From Cladopsammia gracilis (lineage: Eukaryota > Cnidaria > Anthozoa > Scleractinia > Dendrophylliidae): a stretch of 64,000 nucleotides of DNA. Shown here in pieces: positions 45,910 to 55,665 of this stretch; positions within the stretch are counted from its first letter, which is position 1; each line of letters starts with the position of its first letter. A program made the position numbers and the translations under genes. The stretch is from assembly GCA_022457155.1 (NCBI GenBank), contig JAJGOT010000114.1, positions 124,001-188,000 on the forward strand, in the 5' to 3' direction. The notes under the pieces are model-generated. The model ran no database searches. It saw only the letters and a program-made list of their open reading frames with translations, and had not been told where the DNA came from.

Positions 45910-46255
45910 ACCATCCCCGGAGACCCAGGGGCAGATAGTGGGGGTGAGGGAAAGTCTAAACGGGCGGAAATATATGGCACGAAGAAAAGTAAAGAACGGC
46001 GAGAAGAGCCCCTGGGGATAATGTCGTACCAGACCAGTTCCAAACGGTTGCCGCCGTTCTGGCTTCTGATTGGTGCCAGAAAACTTTGTGTTTTTCTGGC
46101 ACCAATCAGAAGCCAGAACGGCGGCGACCGTTTGAAACTGGTCTGGTACGACATTATCCCCAGGGGCTCTTCTCGCCGTTCTTTACTTTTCTTCGTGCCA
46201 TATTTTTCCGCCCGCCCCCTCGCCCCCACTATCTGCCCCTGGGTCTCCGAGGATG
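45910..46255. mobile_element. Near-perfect 346-bp palindrome
   Basis: CCCCGGAGACCCAGGGGCAG ... AGAACGGCGAGAAGAGCCCC ... GGCTTCTGATTGGTGCCAGA is mirrored by TCTGGCACCAATCAGAAGCC ... GGGGCTCTTCTCGCCGTTCT ... CTGCCCCTGGGTCTCCGAGG. The loop is about seven bases (CTTTGTG). The open frames on both strands are palindrome by-products. Confidence 0.92.
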
Positions 46256-46763
46256 ATTTCTGACGAGTCTTTCATAGGTGGCCCATGGGCTACATGAGCC
46301 CCGGCTGAGGATTTTTTTTATTGCCAACGAGCAGCCGAGCCAAGAGGCGAGGCTGCGAGGCGGCAGCATTATAGAGCCGTGCACGAGGAGGGAAAAGCTT
46401 TCAAAGCTCAGCGTAACTTTAGAAAATAAATAAATAAGGAAGGCAACTTTTTATGACGTAATGCAAATGGTTTGCTATTGTTTTTCTCGAGTGAGCCAAT
46501 CGCAGCGTGTGTAAGGTATTGCTTTTCTCGAGGGAGCCAATCGTAATTGGTTTTCTGTTGTGTGCATTTCACACGAGGCAAGGCACTGCGATCATTTTAC
46601 CTTCTGTCGCGTGGCCTTTTTCGCGTTTGGGAAGGTGAGTAAAAACTTGGTTTCTTTTAGTATTGGTGCGTTCTACTTGTTGTACAAAACACCTGGGTGC
46701 ACTTCAGACAAGTGCCCTTTGGGAACCAGCGTGTACCCGATCGAGCTAGCAAGCTCAAACAAA
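46256..46763. other. No supported gene
   Basis: A GGGAAG|GTGAGT donor-like site is at about 46634, but no exon could be defined. Confidence 0.4.
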
Positions 46764-46959
46764 ATGGAATTTCTGGCGTTTGAGTGCCTACGAATAAGCC
46801 GGAAATTGAATATTTCTGCGGCACGAGAACAACAGGGCTAGGGCCTGGGCCCTTTAGTAAAGGTGCATGACGGGTAAAGAGTTGTGAGTATTTAAGCTTG
46901 GGATTGCACGTGGGCAATCATTCTAGGCCGGCACCACTCACGTATTGCTTAGTTTATTT
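46764..46959 (+). repeat. Split direct repeat A1
   Basis: Starts ATGGAATTTCTGGCGTTTGA and ends near GCTTAGTTTATTT. It matches 49600-49794 with few differences. Confidence 0.93.
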
Positions 46960-46971
46960 CGATTCACGGTG

Positions 46972-47676
46972 ATGGAGCATTCCGAGGTCGTAAAAGTTGT
47001 TGATGCCGCCATAGCAAAGAACAACGATAGTCTACTCGATTCCATGAACAAGATCCTTAATGACTCTTTATCCGATATAAAGAGGTCTAATTCCGACACA
47101 GCCGATTCGCATCTTCGCGAGATTAAGAAATTAAAGTTCGAGGAGCCCCGTCGCTTCAAGAAGAAAGCTAATGAAGATCAATACAAGTTCAATTCAAAGC
47201 TTTCAGATGCACTGGGCGAAGCAAAGGTTTCGTGCTCCGCTAAAAAATTGAAAAAAGTCAAAGAATCCCTTGACAAAGGTGAGAATTTGCTAGCTGAACG
47301 ACAAAAACATATTCTGCTAGCTGACAAATCCTATTACGGTTGGACGGTGGGTGAAGAATACAAGAAGAACGACCTTGCCGATGATTCAGACGATGAGAAG
47401 AAAATAATCAGGGCAGAGGCGAGAGCGAGAACCAAGCAGAATTCACTTAAAGCCAAGTCCAAAATGGCTGCTTCAAGGCGGAAGCTTCCCAATAGGCAGC
47501 GAGTCACGTTCGCTTCCATCACGGATGCCAGTTCGGAGTTGTCCAGGCCAATTCCAACCATTGATGCTCAATTCAGAAACCAAACTAAGCCGGGATGTTG
47601 TTTCGCTTGTAACAAGCCAGGCCACTGGAGGGCGCAATGTCCGCTGTTGCTTGCCAAGCCACGTGTAGGTCAATGA
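46972..47676 (+). CDS. Gag-like ORF1 with a CCHC knuckle
   Basis: The first ATG of the frame is at 46972, just after repeat A1 (the frame is open slightly upstream without ATG). About 234 residues: an N-terminal helical region with heptad-like 'VVKVVDAAIAKNNDSLLDSM', a Lys/Glu-rich middle ('KVKESLDKGENLLAERQKHI'), a basic stretch, and a CCHC zinc knuckle near the C terminus (CFACNKPGHWRAQC). This is the layout of ORF1 in DIRS/Ngaro-type elements, where it binds element RNA. It ends in TGA at 47674-47676, and the same frame continues into pol. Confidence 0.85.
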   Translation: MEHSEVVKVVDAAIAKNNDSLLDSMNKILNDSLSDIKRSNSDTADSHLREIKKLKFEEPRRFKKKANEDQYKFNSKLSDALGEAKVSCSAKKLKKVKESLDKGENLLAERQKHILLADKSYYGWTVGEEYKKNDLADDSDDEKKIIRAEARARTKQNSLKAKSKMAASRRKLPNRQRVTFASITDASSELSRPIPTIDAQFRNQTKPGCCFACNKPGHWRAQCPLLLAKPRVGQ

Positions 47677-47680
47677 CTAG
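47674..47680 (+). promoter_or_regulatory. UGA-CUAG readthrough-type stop between gag and pol
   Basis: The ORF1 stop is followed directly by CTAG (TGACTAG). UGA-CUA(G) is the established stimulatory context for programmed stop-codon readthrough in animal viruses and some animal mRNAs. Downstream, the same frame stays open for about 110 codons into the reverse transcriptase leader. Readthrough is therefore a sequence-based inference. Confidence 0.5.
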
Positions 47681-49442
47681 CCGACCACGAGGATGGACAA
47701 GATCAAGGTGTAGTTGTTTCCAATGTTTTTCCTAGTTCTGTAGATGCTGTAGGCAATGTTATTGAGGACGATATTTCTGATTCAGATTATTCATCGTCTT
47801 TTGTTGCTGTTAAGTCCTTGACACTTTGTGAATTTGATTCAGGTCAATCCAAAATTTGTTCAGTTCGTGGGAATTTAGCTAAGTGTTATCGGGAATGGGA
47901 GAAGATTGGCGCTTCAGGTTTTATTTTGAGCGTCATACGTGATGGGTATAAAATTCCTTTCATCGATTTTCCACCTCTCAAAGTTTGTCCAAACAATGGT
48001 TCAGCGCTGAGGGAAAAGAATTTGTGTCCGAGGCTATTTCTGATCTTCTTAGGAACAAATGTGTGGAGGTGCTCGATCACCCACCTGCTATAATTAATCC
48101 ACTGTCAGTTTCTATTCAGTCTTCAGGCAAGAAGAGGTTAATTTTAGATCTGAGACACGTGAATTTGTACGTTTTCAAACAGAAGTTAAAGTGTGAAGAT
48201 CTTAAAGTAGCCCTTAAGGTCATGTCTAAAGGTTTCTATTTGTTTAAGTTTGATCTTAAGTCTGGTTATCACCATGCGGAAATTTTTCCAGATCACAGAA
48301 AAGTTTTGGCGTTTGCCTGGGAGTTTGGCGATGGTGTAGTGAAATATTTTCAATTTGCAGTATTGCCTTTTGGTTTGTCGTCCGCTCCCTATTTATTTAC
48401 CAAATTGTTACGTCCTGTTATTACCTCATGGAGGTGCAAGGGCTTACCTCTGGTAATTTTTCTTGACGATGGTCTAGGGGGTGGCGCTAACAAAGTGGTA
48501 GCTAAGATTAATAGTTTGACAGTTCACGCCGATTTGCTTAAGTTTGGTTTTGTCATTAATGAGCAGAAGTCCGTATGGGAGCCAGTTCAGATAATTACCT
48601 GGCTGGGCACTGTTTTAGACACTAATCAAGGCTTTATTTCTGTTACTGATCAGAGAATTTCTAAGTTAAAGGCTAATATTGATTCTGTCCTCAAAGGAGA
48701 TTCTATGGTTGTAGATGTGAGAAATTTGGCAGCGGGTCTTGTATCCCCCACGGATGAACCTTTAGTTAGCAGGGTGCGGGATGCAGCTAAGAGAATTTTA
48801 GGTACCAAAAGGAGTAATAGAAAAGAACCAATGACTATTGAAATTCTCAAGGATGTTAACGAGGGCTCTGATTTGACCAATACCCCTCAGCTAAGAAATG
48901 TTTGTCTTTACGTGCTTTCTTACGCGGGGTTTTTTAGGTCGGAGGAGGTCACAGGAATAAGAAGAAGTCATATTAAGTTCCACGACGACCACATGACAAT
49001 TAAGGTTGAAAAGAGTAAAACCGATCAGCTTAGACAAGGGGACGAGGTTGTAATTGCCCGATCAGGGGGAAGCGCTTGTCCAGTTTTCATTCTTCAAGAG
49101 TATTTGAGTAGGTTGAATATAGATCCTCATTCGGATGAGTTAATTTTCAGACAGTTGGTCAAAACCAAGTCATCTTATAAGATGGTCAACAAAGACAAAC
49201 CAATTAGTTATTCCACTTTTAGAGATAATTTATCCAGGAGTTTACGCAATGTGGTCCCTGATCCTTCCGTTTATGGGACCCACTCGTTTAGGTCAGGCGG
49301 GGCTTCCAAGGCAGCGAACAGTGGAGTAGGCGATCGTGTTTTTCAGAGGCATGGGCGTTGGAAGTCTGTTTCAGCCAAGAATGGCTATGTTAAGGATGAT
49401 ATTGCATCTAGGATTTCAGTCTCCAAATCTTTAGGCTTTTAG
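47677..49442 (+). pseudogene. Pol: reverse transcriptase fused to tyrosine recombinase, internally deleted
   Basis: The leader lies in the gag frame (acidic 'VIEDDISDSDYSSSFVAVKS', then 'WEKIGASGFILSVIRDGYKI'). Near 48010-48030 the frame shifts and the long ORF continues to 49442. RT blocks include 'KKRLILDLRHVN', 'KFDLKSGYHHAEI', 'FAVLPFGLSSAP' and the catalytic FLDDGLGG. Just after 'NLAAG' (about 48735) the sequence jumps to 'LVSPTDEPLVSRV', so RNase H and the N-terminal part of the recombinase are lost in frame. The recombinase core follows: 'YAGFFRSEEVTGIRRS' (first Arg), 'THSFRSGGASKAA' (H-x-x-R), 'RHGRWKS' and 'NGYVKDD' (the tyrosine). All catalytic residues are present. Enzyme roles would be reverse transcription and recombination of a circular intermediate; this copy is probably inactive. 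Confidence 0.88.
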
Positions 49443-49486
49443 CTTTTAGTCAAGTGCCTACTTCTTCAAGCCCTTTCTTTGGCTTC

Positions 49487-49599
49487 TATATGCTTTTACG
49501 TAATTTGTTGTACGCTGGTGCTCGGCCGAAACTTGCAAAATAAACCTAATGGTTCCATATTGGAGTTGTCTGTTCTCTGTTGTGTAGTGAAGCTGAAAT
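49487..49599 (+). repeat. Split direct repeat B1
   Basis: 113 bases from TATATGCTTTTACGTAATTT to GTAGTGAAGCTGAAAT. Matches 50062-50174. Confidence 0.93.
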
Positions 49600-49788
49600 A
49601 TGGAATTTCTGGCGTGTGAGTGCCTACGAATAAGCCGGAAATTGAATATTCTGCGACACGAGAACAACAGGGCTAGGGCCTGGGCCCTTTAGTAAAGGTG
49701 CATGACGGGTAAAGAGGTGTGAGTATTTAAGCTTGGGATTGCACGTGAGCAATCATTCTAGGCCGGCACCACTCACGTATTGTTTAGT

Positions 49789-49794
<6 letters not shown>
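49600..49794 (+). repeat. Split direct repeat A2
   Basis: Directly abuts B1. Matches A1. It ends in TTTAGTTTATTT, from which an ATTT microsatellite has grown. Confidence 0.93.
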
Positions 49795-49829
<35 letters not shown>

Positions 49830-50061
49830 TATGAACATGTATGTAATTTGCCTAGTAGGATGGCTACATGAGCTTGGGCCTGGTTCCTACCCAGATTTCC
49901 TGTCATTTTTTCCCTATGGGGTTTTTTGCGGCAGGTTTTTTCTGGCCACCGTTCTAACTACTGGGTTTGTTAGTAGTTGCTCAGCTCTCGGTATTATTTT
50001 CAAGTGCTGTGATAGCGTTTACACTGAGAATGTGATGATGTTGTATTACATGTGGATTGGT
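49795..50061 (+). other. Unshared spacer between A2 and B2 with ATTT microsatellite
   Basis: Canonical Ngaro elements have A2 followed by B2 with little in between. Here an (ATTT)n run (to about 49828) and about 230 bases unrelated to the rest of the element intervene. A 112-codon frame over it is hydrophobic and Cys/Phe-rich, but is built partly on the microsatellite. Confidence 0.7.
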
Positions 50062-50174
50062 TATATGCTCTTACGTAATTTGTTGTACGCTGGTGCTCGG
50101 CCGAAACTTGAAAAATAAACCTAATGGTTCCATATTGGAGTTGTCTGTTCTCTGTTGTGTAGTGAAACTGAAAT
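50062..50174 (+). repeat. Split direct repeat B2, right end of element
   Basis: 113 bases matching B1 at nearly every position. The element ends at GAAACTGAAAT. Confidence 0.93.
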
Positions 50175-50412
50175 CTTTCATTGTGGCCTGCGTGCCATTT
50201 ATCGAGAGCAACTCGATTCGGCCACCGTGCCTATCAGCCTGCGATCTAACAGTGGCTAGTGAACCAGAAAAATAGTCAAAGCCTTGACAACATATCGACC
50301 AGCGAGTCAATTAACTGAAAAGGCATATAGATTCATCATAAGTTCAACGGCGAGAGTGCCAATTTGTGTCATACCGAGTCCAGGTGTACAAACATATATT
50401 GTCACCCGAGTT

Positions 50413-50418
50413 TATAAG
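50413..50418 (+). promoter_or_regulatory. TATA box for the small secreted-peptide ORF
   Basis: TATAAG in GTTTATAAGCGGCGCAGAG lies 54 bases before the ATG at 50467, leaving a start site near 50443 and a ~24-base 5' UTR. Confidence 0.4.
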
Positions 50419-50466
50419 CGGCGCAGAGACCACTTTCAAACAGTACGAATATAGCGCACAAGAATT

Positions 50467-50715
50467 ATGATACTGTTTGTATTGCTTATGTTGTTATTTT
50501 TGCAAACTCCTGCTACTTGCAGTTATAGTTATTTATACCATTTAGAATGTTCATGTGCTTATCAAAAAGTCAGCTTCACGGTCTTCAAATTAAGAGGAAG
50601 ATATTTATCAAGGCGAATACCTTATGCTTCGATTGATCCATTTCCTGTCTGTTCTCTTGGGCACTTACCGAAAGCTATTACTAGTATACATTCTTTTATG
50701 GATACTAACCATTAA
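50467..50715 (+). CDS. Possible small secreted peptide precursor, 82 residues
   Basis: From an ATG, the first 17 or so residues are a classic signal peptide (MILFVLLMLLFLQTPATC). The mature part has Cys at 28, 30 and 62 (plus 18), a basic 'LRGRYLSRR' stretch with a dibasic site, and a Pro/aromatic segment 'IPYASIDPFPVCS'. A TATA box lies at a suitable distance. It could be a neuropeptide-, toxin- or antimicrobial-type precursor, or the first exon of a larger secreted protein; nothing decides. No family is recognised. The last eight codons overlap the start of the tandem array (ATGGATACTAACCATTAAC), so the 3' end may have been altered by the array. Confidence 0.4.
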   Translation: MILFVLLMLLFLQTPATCSYSYLYHLECSCAYQKVSFTVFKLRGRYLSRRIPYASIDPFPVCSLGHLPKAITSIHSFMDTNH

Positions 50716-51028
50716 CTAAATTTGTACCAAAAAAATAATGCAGGCACTGATACAGGAAGATTGCACGATCGCCTTACTTGATCCAAATTTATTGCGCGGC
50801 ATGCGTGTGCGTAGGTACACGGAAAATCAAACAACCTGAAACTTGACGCAATATCAGTATTTTAGGTATCTCGGAAGACAAGCCTAGACAAGTTTTGAAA
50901 AACATCTTAGTCATTTTTTTTTAATAGTCGACAATTAAGCCATTGGGTGTTTTCTTCAAGTGTTTAGACCGAGTGACAACAAAGGCTACCATTATAACGT
51001 CGGTGTCTTTTTATCCTTTGTTCAAGAA

Positions 51029-51136
51029 CTAAAACATTTCGAAAACAAATGAAAGCACTTGTTCTAGTAGAGCTAACGTTCGTCTACCTGTATTTCCGAG
51101 CAGTTGGTTGACCTCGCTAGCTGTCAGGAAGCCGTC
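51029..51136 (-). pseudogene. EF-hand-like exon remnant, array unit 1
   Basis: On the minus strand the codons read 'DGFLTASEVNQLLG' then 'NTGRRTLALLEQVLSFVFEM' and a stop. With the upstream 'DVN*', positions 1, 3, 5, 6, 8 and 12 of a calcium-binding EF-hand loop (D, N, D, G, L, E) are all filled; only loop position 4 is a TAA. The TTAAG there may be a splice acceptor (TTAAG|AC GGC), giving an exon that starts inside the loop, which is common in EF-hand genes. A helix follows. Most likely a fragment of an EF-hand protein exon caught in the array. Confidence 0.5.
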
Positions 51137-51413
51137 TTAATTTACATCGGATATTGTACAAATGAGTTTTTACCACAATTGCCGGTAATCTCGCAATCTG
51201 ATTGGTTGATGCGGGTGGTAAACGATAGTACAGACAACGGTGCTGACGCTAACATCCCGCAATGCCTATAAAAGCGCGCGCTTGAAAAAAATGAACCAAT
51301 CAGATTGAGAGAAAGTTAAAGACAACGCTTGCTCTTTCTTAGCTGTCGCGTTTTGTAACGAAACTTCGATTATTTTCCCCGTATTTTCTTTAAAATATTG
51401 TGGTAAAAAACAG

Positions 51414-51588
51414 ATTTCCACCGGTTTTTCGTGGTGTGGACTCTTATTTACCACGATTTACGTCATCACATGGTCAAAATTTGTTGCTGACTCACTCGGC
51501 TGCGCCTCGTGAGTCCACAACATTTTGACCATGTGATGACGTAAATCGTGGTAAATAAGAATCCACACCACGGAAAACCGGTGGAAAT
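51414..51588. repeat. 175-bp palindrome, unit 1 (also 54378-54552 and 57300-57474)
   Basis: ATTTCCACCGGTTTTTCGTG ... CATCACATGGTCAAAATTTG is mirrored by CATTTTGACCATGTGATGAC ... GAAAACCGGTGGAAAT around a centre GGCTGCGCC. The palindrome is kept in all three units with only scattered changes. It is the right part of a larger repeat that starts with TTTTACCACAATTGCCGGTA near 51168. Confidence 0.9.
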
Positions 51589-51765
51589 TTGTTAAACAGA
51601 CCAAAGTAAACAGAATCTTGGAAGAGTATATTTTCATCTACGGCTCTGTGTTGTTGTTGTCGTCGTTTATAGGTATGTCAAAAGACAAGCCTAGACAAGT
51701 TCAGAAATCTTAGTCATTCTCATCAGCCTGACAATAAAGCCATTGAGTGTTGACTTTGGGTGAAA

Positions 51766-52035
51766 CATTACGAAAACTAAGACCCTCGAAAACTAAGACC
51801 TAAGACCCGTCTTAGTTTTCGAGATTACGAAAACTGAATACCCCCTAAAATCGAATCTTTCGAAATATGAGGTCAAATTGTTACCGAAATAGTTCTAATC
51901 TGTCAAATTATCTTCTGTCCGATTCTTTCCAGTGAGGTTTAGGTCAAATTTAACGGTAAATTTAGGGATCTTAGTTTTCGTAATTTCGAAAGCAAAGACC
52001 CCTCTTAGTTTTCGTTTGTACAAAAACAAAGACCC
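51766..52035. repeat. CGAAAACTAAGACC element, unit 1 (also ~54727 and ~57652)
   Basis: ATTACGAAAACTAAGACCCT and several inverted AGTTTTCGTAAT/GGTCTTAGTTTTCG copies bracket ~270 bases. A hairpin forms from ACCTAAGACCCGTCTTAG. Present in each array unit. Confidence 0.8.
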
Positions 52036-52503
52036 GCCACAAAACCAATCCGTAAAATATATATGAAGTTGAATAACGACCGTTCAAAGACTATAATCTG
52101 TTTAAAACAGCAAAGAAGCGGAAATATGTTGCCTCGCTATGATTATGATCTAAATAAAATCTAGTGTCACGTAGAATCATAAAACAAACGTAACTGGAAG
52201 TATGTACTGAAAGATCATTGCGTTTCTTGTTCTTCTTGTTACCATAGACGGTGATCAGAGATGATAAATTTACTTTTTCTGCGAATAAATTTTCATGACA
52301 TTGAACTTAGTCTTTATGGATACTAATCATTAACTAAATTTGTACCAAAAAATAATGCAGGCACTCATACAGGAAGATTGCACGATCGCCTTACTTGATC
52401 CAGATTTATTACGCAGCACACGTGTGCGTAGTCAAACAACCTGAAACTTGGGGCAATATCAAAAGACAAGCCTGGACAAGTTGAAAAATCGACTCAGTCA
52501 TTC

Positions 52504-52704
52504 TTAGTTGACAATTAAGCCATTCATGACTAAACTACCTCCAATCAAGAGTGTTTTGACCGCGTGACACAAAGGCCACTCTAAATCAAAAGGAAAATTA
52601 TGAAGTCGGTGTCTTTCTGTCTTTTGCTCAAGCTGAAACATTTCGTAAACAGTTGAAAGCACTTGTTCCAGTAGAGCTAACATTCGTCTTCCTGTTTTTG
52701 ACAC
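52504..52704 (-). pseudogene. 66-codon ORF from the B half, unit 1
   Basis: No ATG context is strong, but the frame 'MSKTGRRMLALLEQVLSTVY' continues to 'EMFQLEQKT' and a short tail. It is the B-type counterpart of the EF-hand remnant ('NTGRRTLALLEQVLSFVFEM'), with the loop itself degraded. The frame is open in all three units (with E/K and R/H changes), which at this similarity is weak evidence for function. Confidence 0.35.
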
Positions 52705-53203
52705 CTTGAATGGTTAAACGAATGAATGAAGTTGAATTACGACCGTTCAAAGACTATAATCTGTTTAAAACAGCAAAGAAGCGAAAATATGTTGCCTCGC
52801 TATGATTATGATCTAAATAAAATCCAGTGTCACGTAGAATCATGCATAAAACAAACGTAACTGAAAGTATGTACTGAAAGATCATTGCGTTTCTTGTTCT
52901 TCTTGTTACCATAGACGGTGATCAGAGATGATAAATTTACTTTCTCTGCGAATAAATTTTCATGACATTGAACTTCAGTCTTTATAGATACTAATCATTT
53001 ACTAAATTTGTACCAAAAAATAATGCAGGCACTGATACAGGAAGATTGCACGATCGCCTTACTTGATCCAAATTTATTGCGCGGCATGCGTGTGCGTAGG
53101 TACACGGAAAATCAAACAACCTGAAACTTGACGCAATATCAGTATTTTAGGTATCTCGGAAGACAAGCCTAGACAAGTTTTAAAAAACATCTTAGTCATT
53201 TTT

Positions 53204-53880
53204 AACCCGTGAATATACCCGCATGCGTAATGAACGGGTTTTTAACCCGTGAATATACGCGCATGCGTAATGAACGGGTTTTCGGTAACGGCGACAGATA
53301 TGCAAATGAGTCACTCACTCGCTCACTCCTTCCATCAGCTGTAAACTTAGTGATGTAATGCTTTCTTACGAATACGTTTTGTAACAAGAACAGCGTGAAT
53401 CCAGCGATAACAATAACTAAATTGGTGTAAACGAATATAAACAACAATAAGCTTAAAGATGTTTCGCATTTGGAGTCTTAAATGCAACGTTAAAATCGAT
53501 CTAAATTAAAAGGAATTTTCAACTGAGACACGCGTTTTGATGGTTATCTATCTTCAAGTGATAAAATTTACCCCGTTTCAAGTCAGTGGCCACGGTGGTC
53601 GAGTGGTGTAAAGCGCGGACTTACAGCCGAAAGGCCCTAGTTCGAATCTCGCTCGCACCGTTCTTTTTTTTTTTCCTTCCTTTCTGTTTTCGTTCTTCTT
53701 TGGACTGAACATTATGAAAGTAATGTACCGTATTTTTATTTTTTGCGTTTGTCAAAAATCCATACGTTTAATTTTAAAAAAAATAAATTGAACCGTGACA
53801 GAGTGAAAACATAAGTTACCGCAATATTGCGTTACGCGTTAGCATTTCAAATTCACGGGTTGGCTCTAAGGAGCCTTTGA
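53204..53880. mobile_element. Inserted element with tRNA-like core, unit 2
   Basis: Starts AACCCGTGAATATACCCGC and ends near GAATTTGAAATGC-side GGGTTGGCTCTAAGGAGCC; AACCCGTGAAT and ATTCACGGGTT are inverted. The flanks read ATTTTT on both sides, and the unit at 50.9 kb is an empty site with a single T-run. The first ~40 bases are duplicated here (two GCATGCGTAATGAACGGGTT blocks). A second insertion at the same site of unit 3 (56165-56812) has one. Confidence 0.75.
53593..53660 (+). tRNA. tRNA-like sequence, copy 1
   Basis: An A box (TGGTCGAGTGG) and a B-box-like AGTTCGAATCT are correctly spaced, the ends CGGTG/CACCG pair, and a T-run terminator (53664-53673) follows. The T stem does not pair fully, so this is a tRNA pseudogene or tRNA-derived SINE core; no anticodon is assigned. 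Confidence 0.4.
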
Positions 53881-53991
53881 TTTTTAATAGTTGACAATTA
53901 AGCCATTGGGTGTTTTCTTCAAGGGTTTAGACCGAGTGACAACAAAGGCTACCATTATAACGTCGGTGTCTTTTTATCCTTTGTTCAAGAA

Positions 53992-54099
53992 CTAAAACAT
54001 TTCGAAAACAAATGAAAGCACTTGTTCTAGTAGAGCTAACGTTCGTCTTCCTGTATTTCCGAGCTGTTAGTTGACCTCGCTAGCTGTCAGGAAGCCGTC
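53992..54099 (-). pseudogene. EF-hand-like exon remnant, array unit 2
   Basis: Same as 51029-51136 but the codon after 'ASEVN' has become TAA (CAA to TAA), confirming it is not functional. Confidence 0.5.
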
Positions 54100-55464
54100 T
54101 TAATTTACATCGGATATTGTACAAATGAGTTTTTACCACAATTGCCGGTAATCTCGCAATCTGATTGGTTGATGCGGGTGGTAAACGAGAGTACAGACAA
54201 CGGTGCTGACGCTAACATCCCGCAATGCCTATAAAAGCGCGCGCTTGAAAAAAATGAACCAATCAGATTGAGAGAAAGTTAAAGACAACGCTTGCTCTTT
54301 CTTACCTGTCGCGTTTTGTAACGAAACTTCGATTATTTTCCCCGTATTTTCTTTAAAATATTGTGGTAAAAAAACAGATTTCCACCGGTTTTCCGTGGTG
54401 TGGACTCTCATTTACCACGATTTACGTCATCACATGGTCAAAATTTGTTGCTGACTCACTCGGCTGCGCCTCGTGAGTCCACAACACTTTGACCATGTGA
54501 TGACGTAAATCGTGGTAAATAAGAATCCACACCACGGAAAACCGGTGGAAATTTGTTAAACAGACCAAAGTAAACAGAATCTTGGAAGAGTATATTTTCA
54601 TCTACGGCTCTGTGTTGTTGTCGTCGTTTATAGGTATGTCAAAAGACAAGCCTAGACAAGTTCAGAAATCTTAGTCATTCTCATCAGCCTAAAAATAAAG
54701 CCATTGAGTGTTGACTTTGGGTGAAACATTACGAAAACTAAGACCCTCGAAAACTAAGACCTAAGACCCGTCTTAGTTTTCGAGATTACGAAAACTGAAT
54801 ACCCCCTAAAATCGAATCTTTCGAAATATGAGGTCAAATTGTTACCGAAATAGTTCTAATCTGTCAAATTATCTTCTGCCCGATTCTTTCCAGTGAGGTT
54901 TAGGTCAAATTTAACGGTAAATTTAGGGATCTTAGTTTTCGTAATTTCGAAAGCAAAGACCCCTCTTAGTTTTCGTTTGTACAAAAACTAAGACCCGCCA
55001 CAAAACCAATCCGTAAAATATATATGAAGTTGAATAACGACCGTTCAAAGACTATAATCTGTTTAAAACAGCAAAGAAGCGAAAATATGTTGCCTCGCTA
55101 TGATTATGATCTAAATAAAATCCAGTGTCACGTAGAATCATAAAACAAACGTAACTGGAAGTATGTACTGAAAGATCATTGCGTTTCTTGTTCTTCTTGT
55201 TACCATAGACGGTGATCAGAGATGATAAATTTACTTTTTCTGCGAATAAATTTTCATGACATTGAACTTAGTCTTTATGGATACTAATCATTAACTAAAT
55301 TTGTACCAAAAAATAATGCAGGCACTCATACAGGAAGATTGCACGATCGCCTTACTTGATCCAGATTTATTACGCAGCACACGTGTGCGTAGTCAAACAA
55401 CCTGAAACTTGGGGCAATATCAAAAGACAAGCCTGGACAAGTTGAAAAATCGACTCAGTCATTC

Positions 55465-55665
55465 TTAGTTGACAATTAAGCCATTCATGACTAAACTACC
55501 TCCAATCAAGAGTGTTTTGACCGCGTGACACAAAGGCCACTCTAAATCAAAAGGAAAATTATGAAGTCGGCGTCTTTTTGTCTTTTGCTCAAGCTGAAAC
55601 ATTTCGTAAACAGTTGAAAGCACTTGTTCCAGTAGAGCTAACATTCGTCTTCCTGTTTTTGACAC
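55465..55665 (-). pseudogene. 66-codon ORF from the B half, unit 2
   Basis: Differs from unit 1 by E to K and H to R changes ('KTKRRRLH'). Confidence 0.35.

Larger units (their letters stand above)
46764..50174 (+). mobile_element. Ngaro-like tyrosine-recombinase retrotransposon with split direct repeats
   Basis: The order is A1 (46764-46959), gag-like ORF, reverse transcriptase plus tyrosine recombinase, B1 (49487-49599), A2 (49600-49794), spacer, B2 (50062-50174). B1 and A2 abut exactly, the arrangement known for Ngaro/PAT-type elements. A1/A2 and B1/B2 are almost identical. There is no target duplication, as expected for this class. Pol is internally deleted (RNase H and the start of the recombinase are missing) and has one frameshift, so this copy is defective. 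Classification rests on split repeats plus an RT/YR combination in one ORF. Confidence 0.9.

Noticed and set aside
45882..46263. 115- and 80-codon frames on opposite strands
   Set aside because: By-products of the 346-bp palindrome.
49780..50118. 112-codon hydrophobic frame between split repeats A2 and B2
   Set aside because: It starts in an ATTT microsatellite and ends in repeat B2; kept only as a spacer note.
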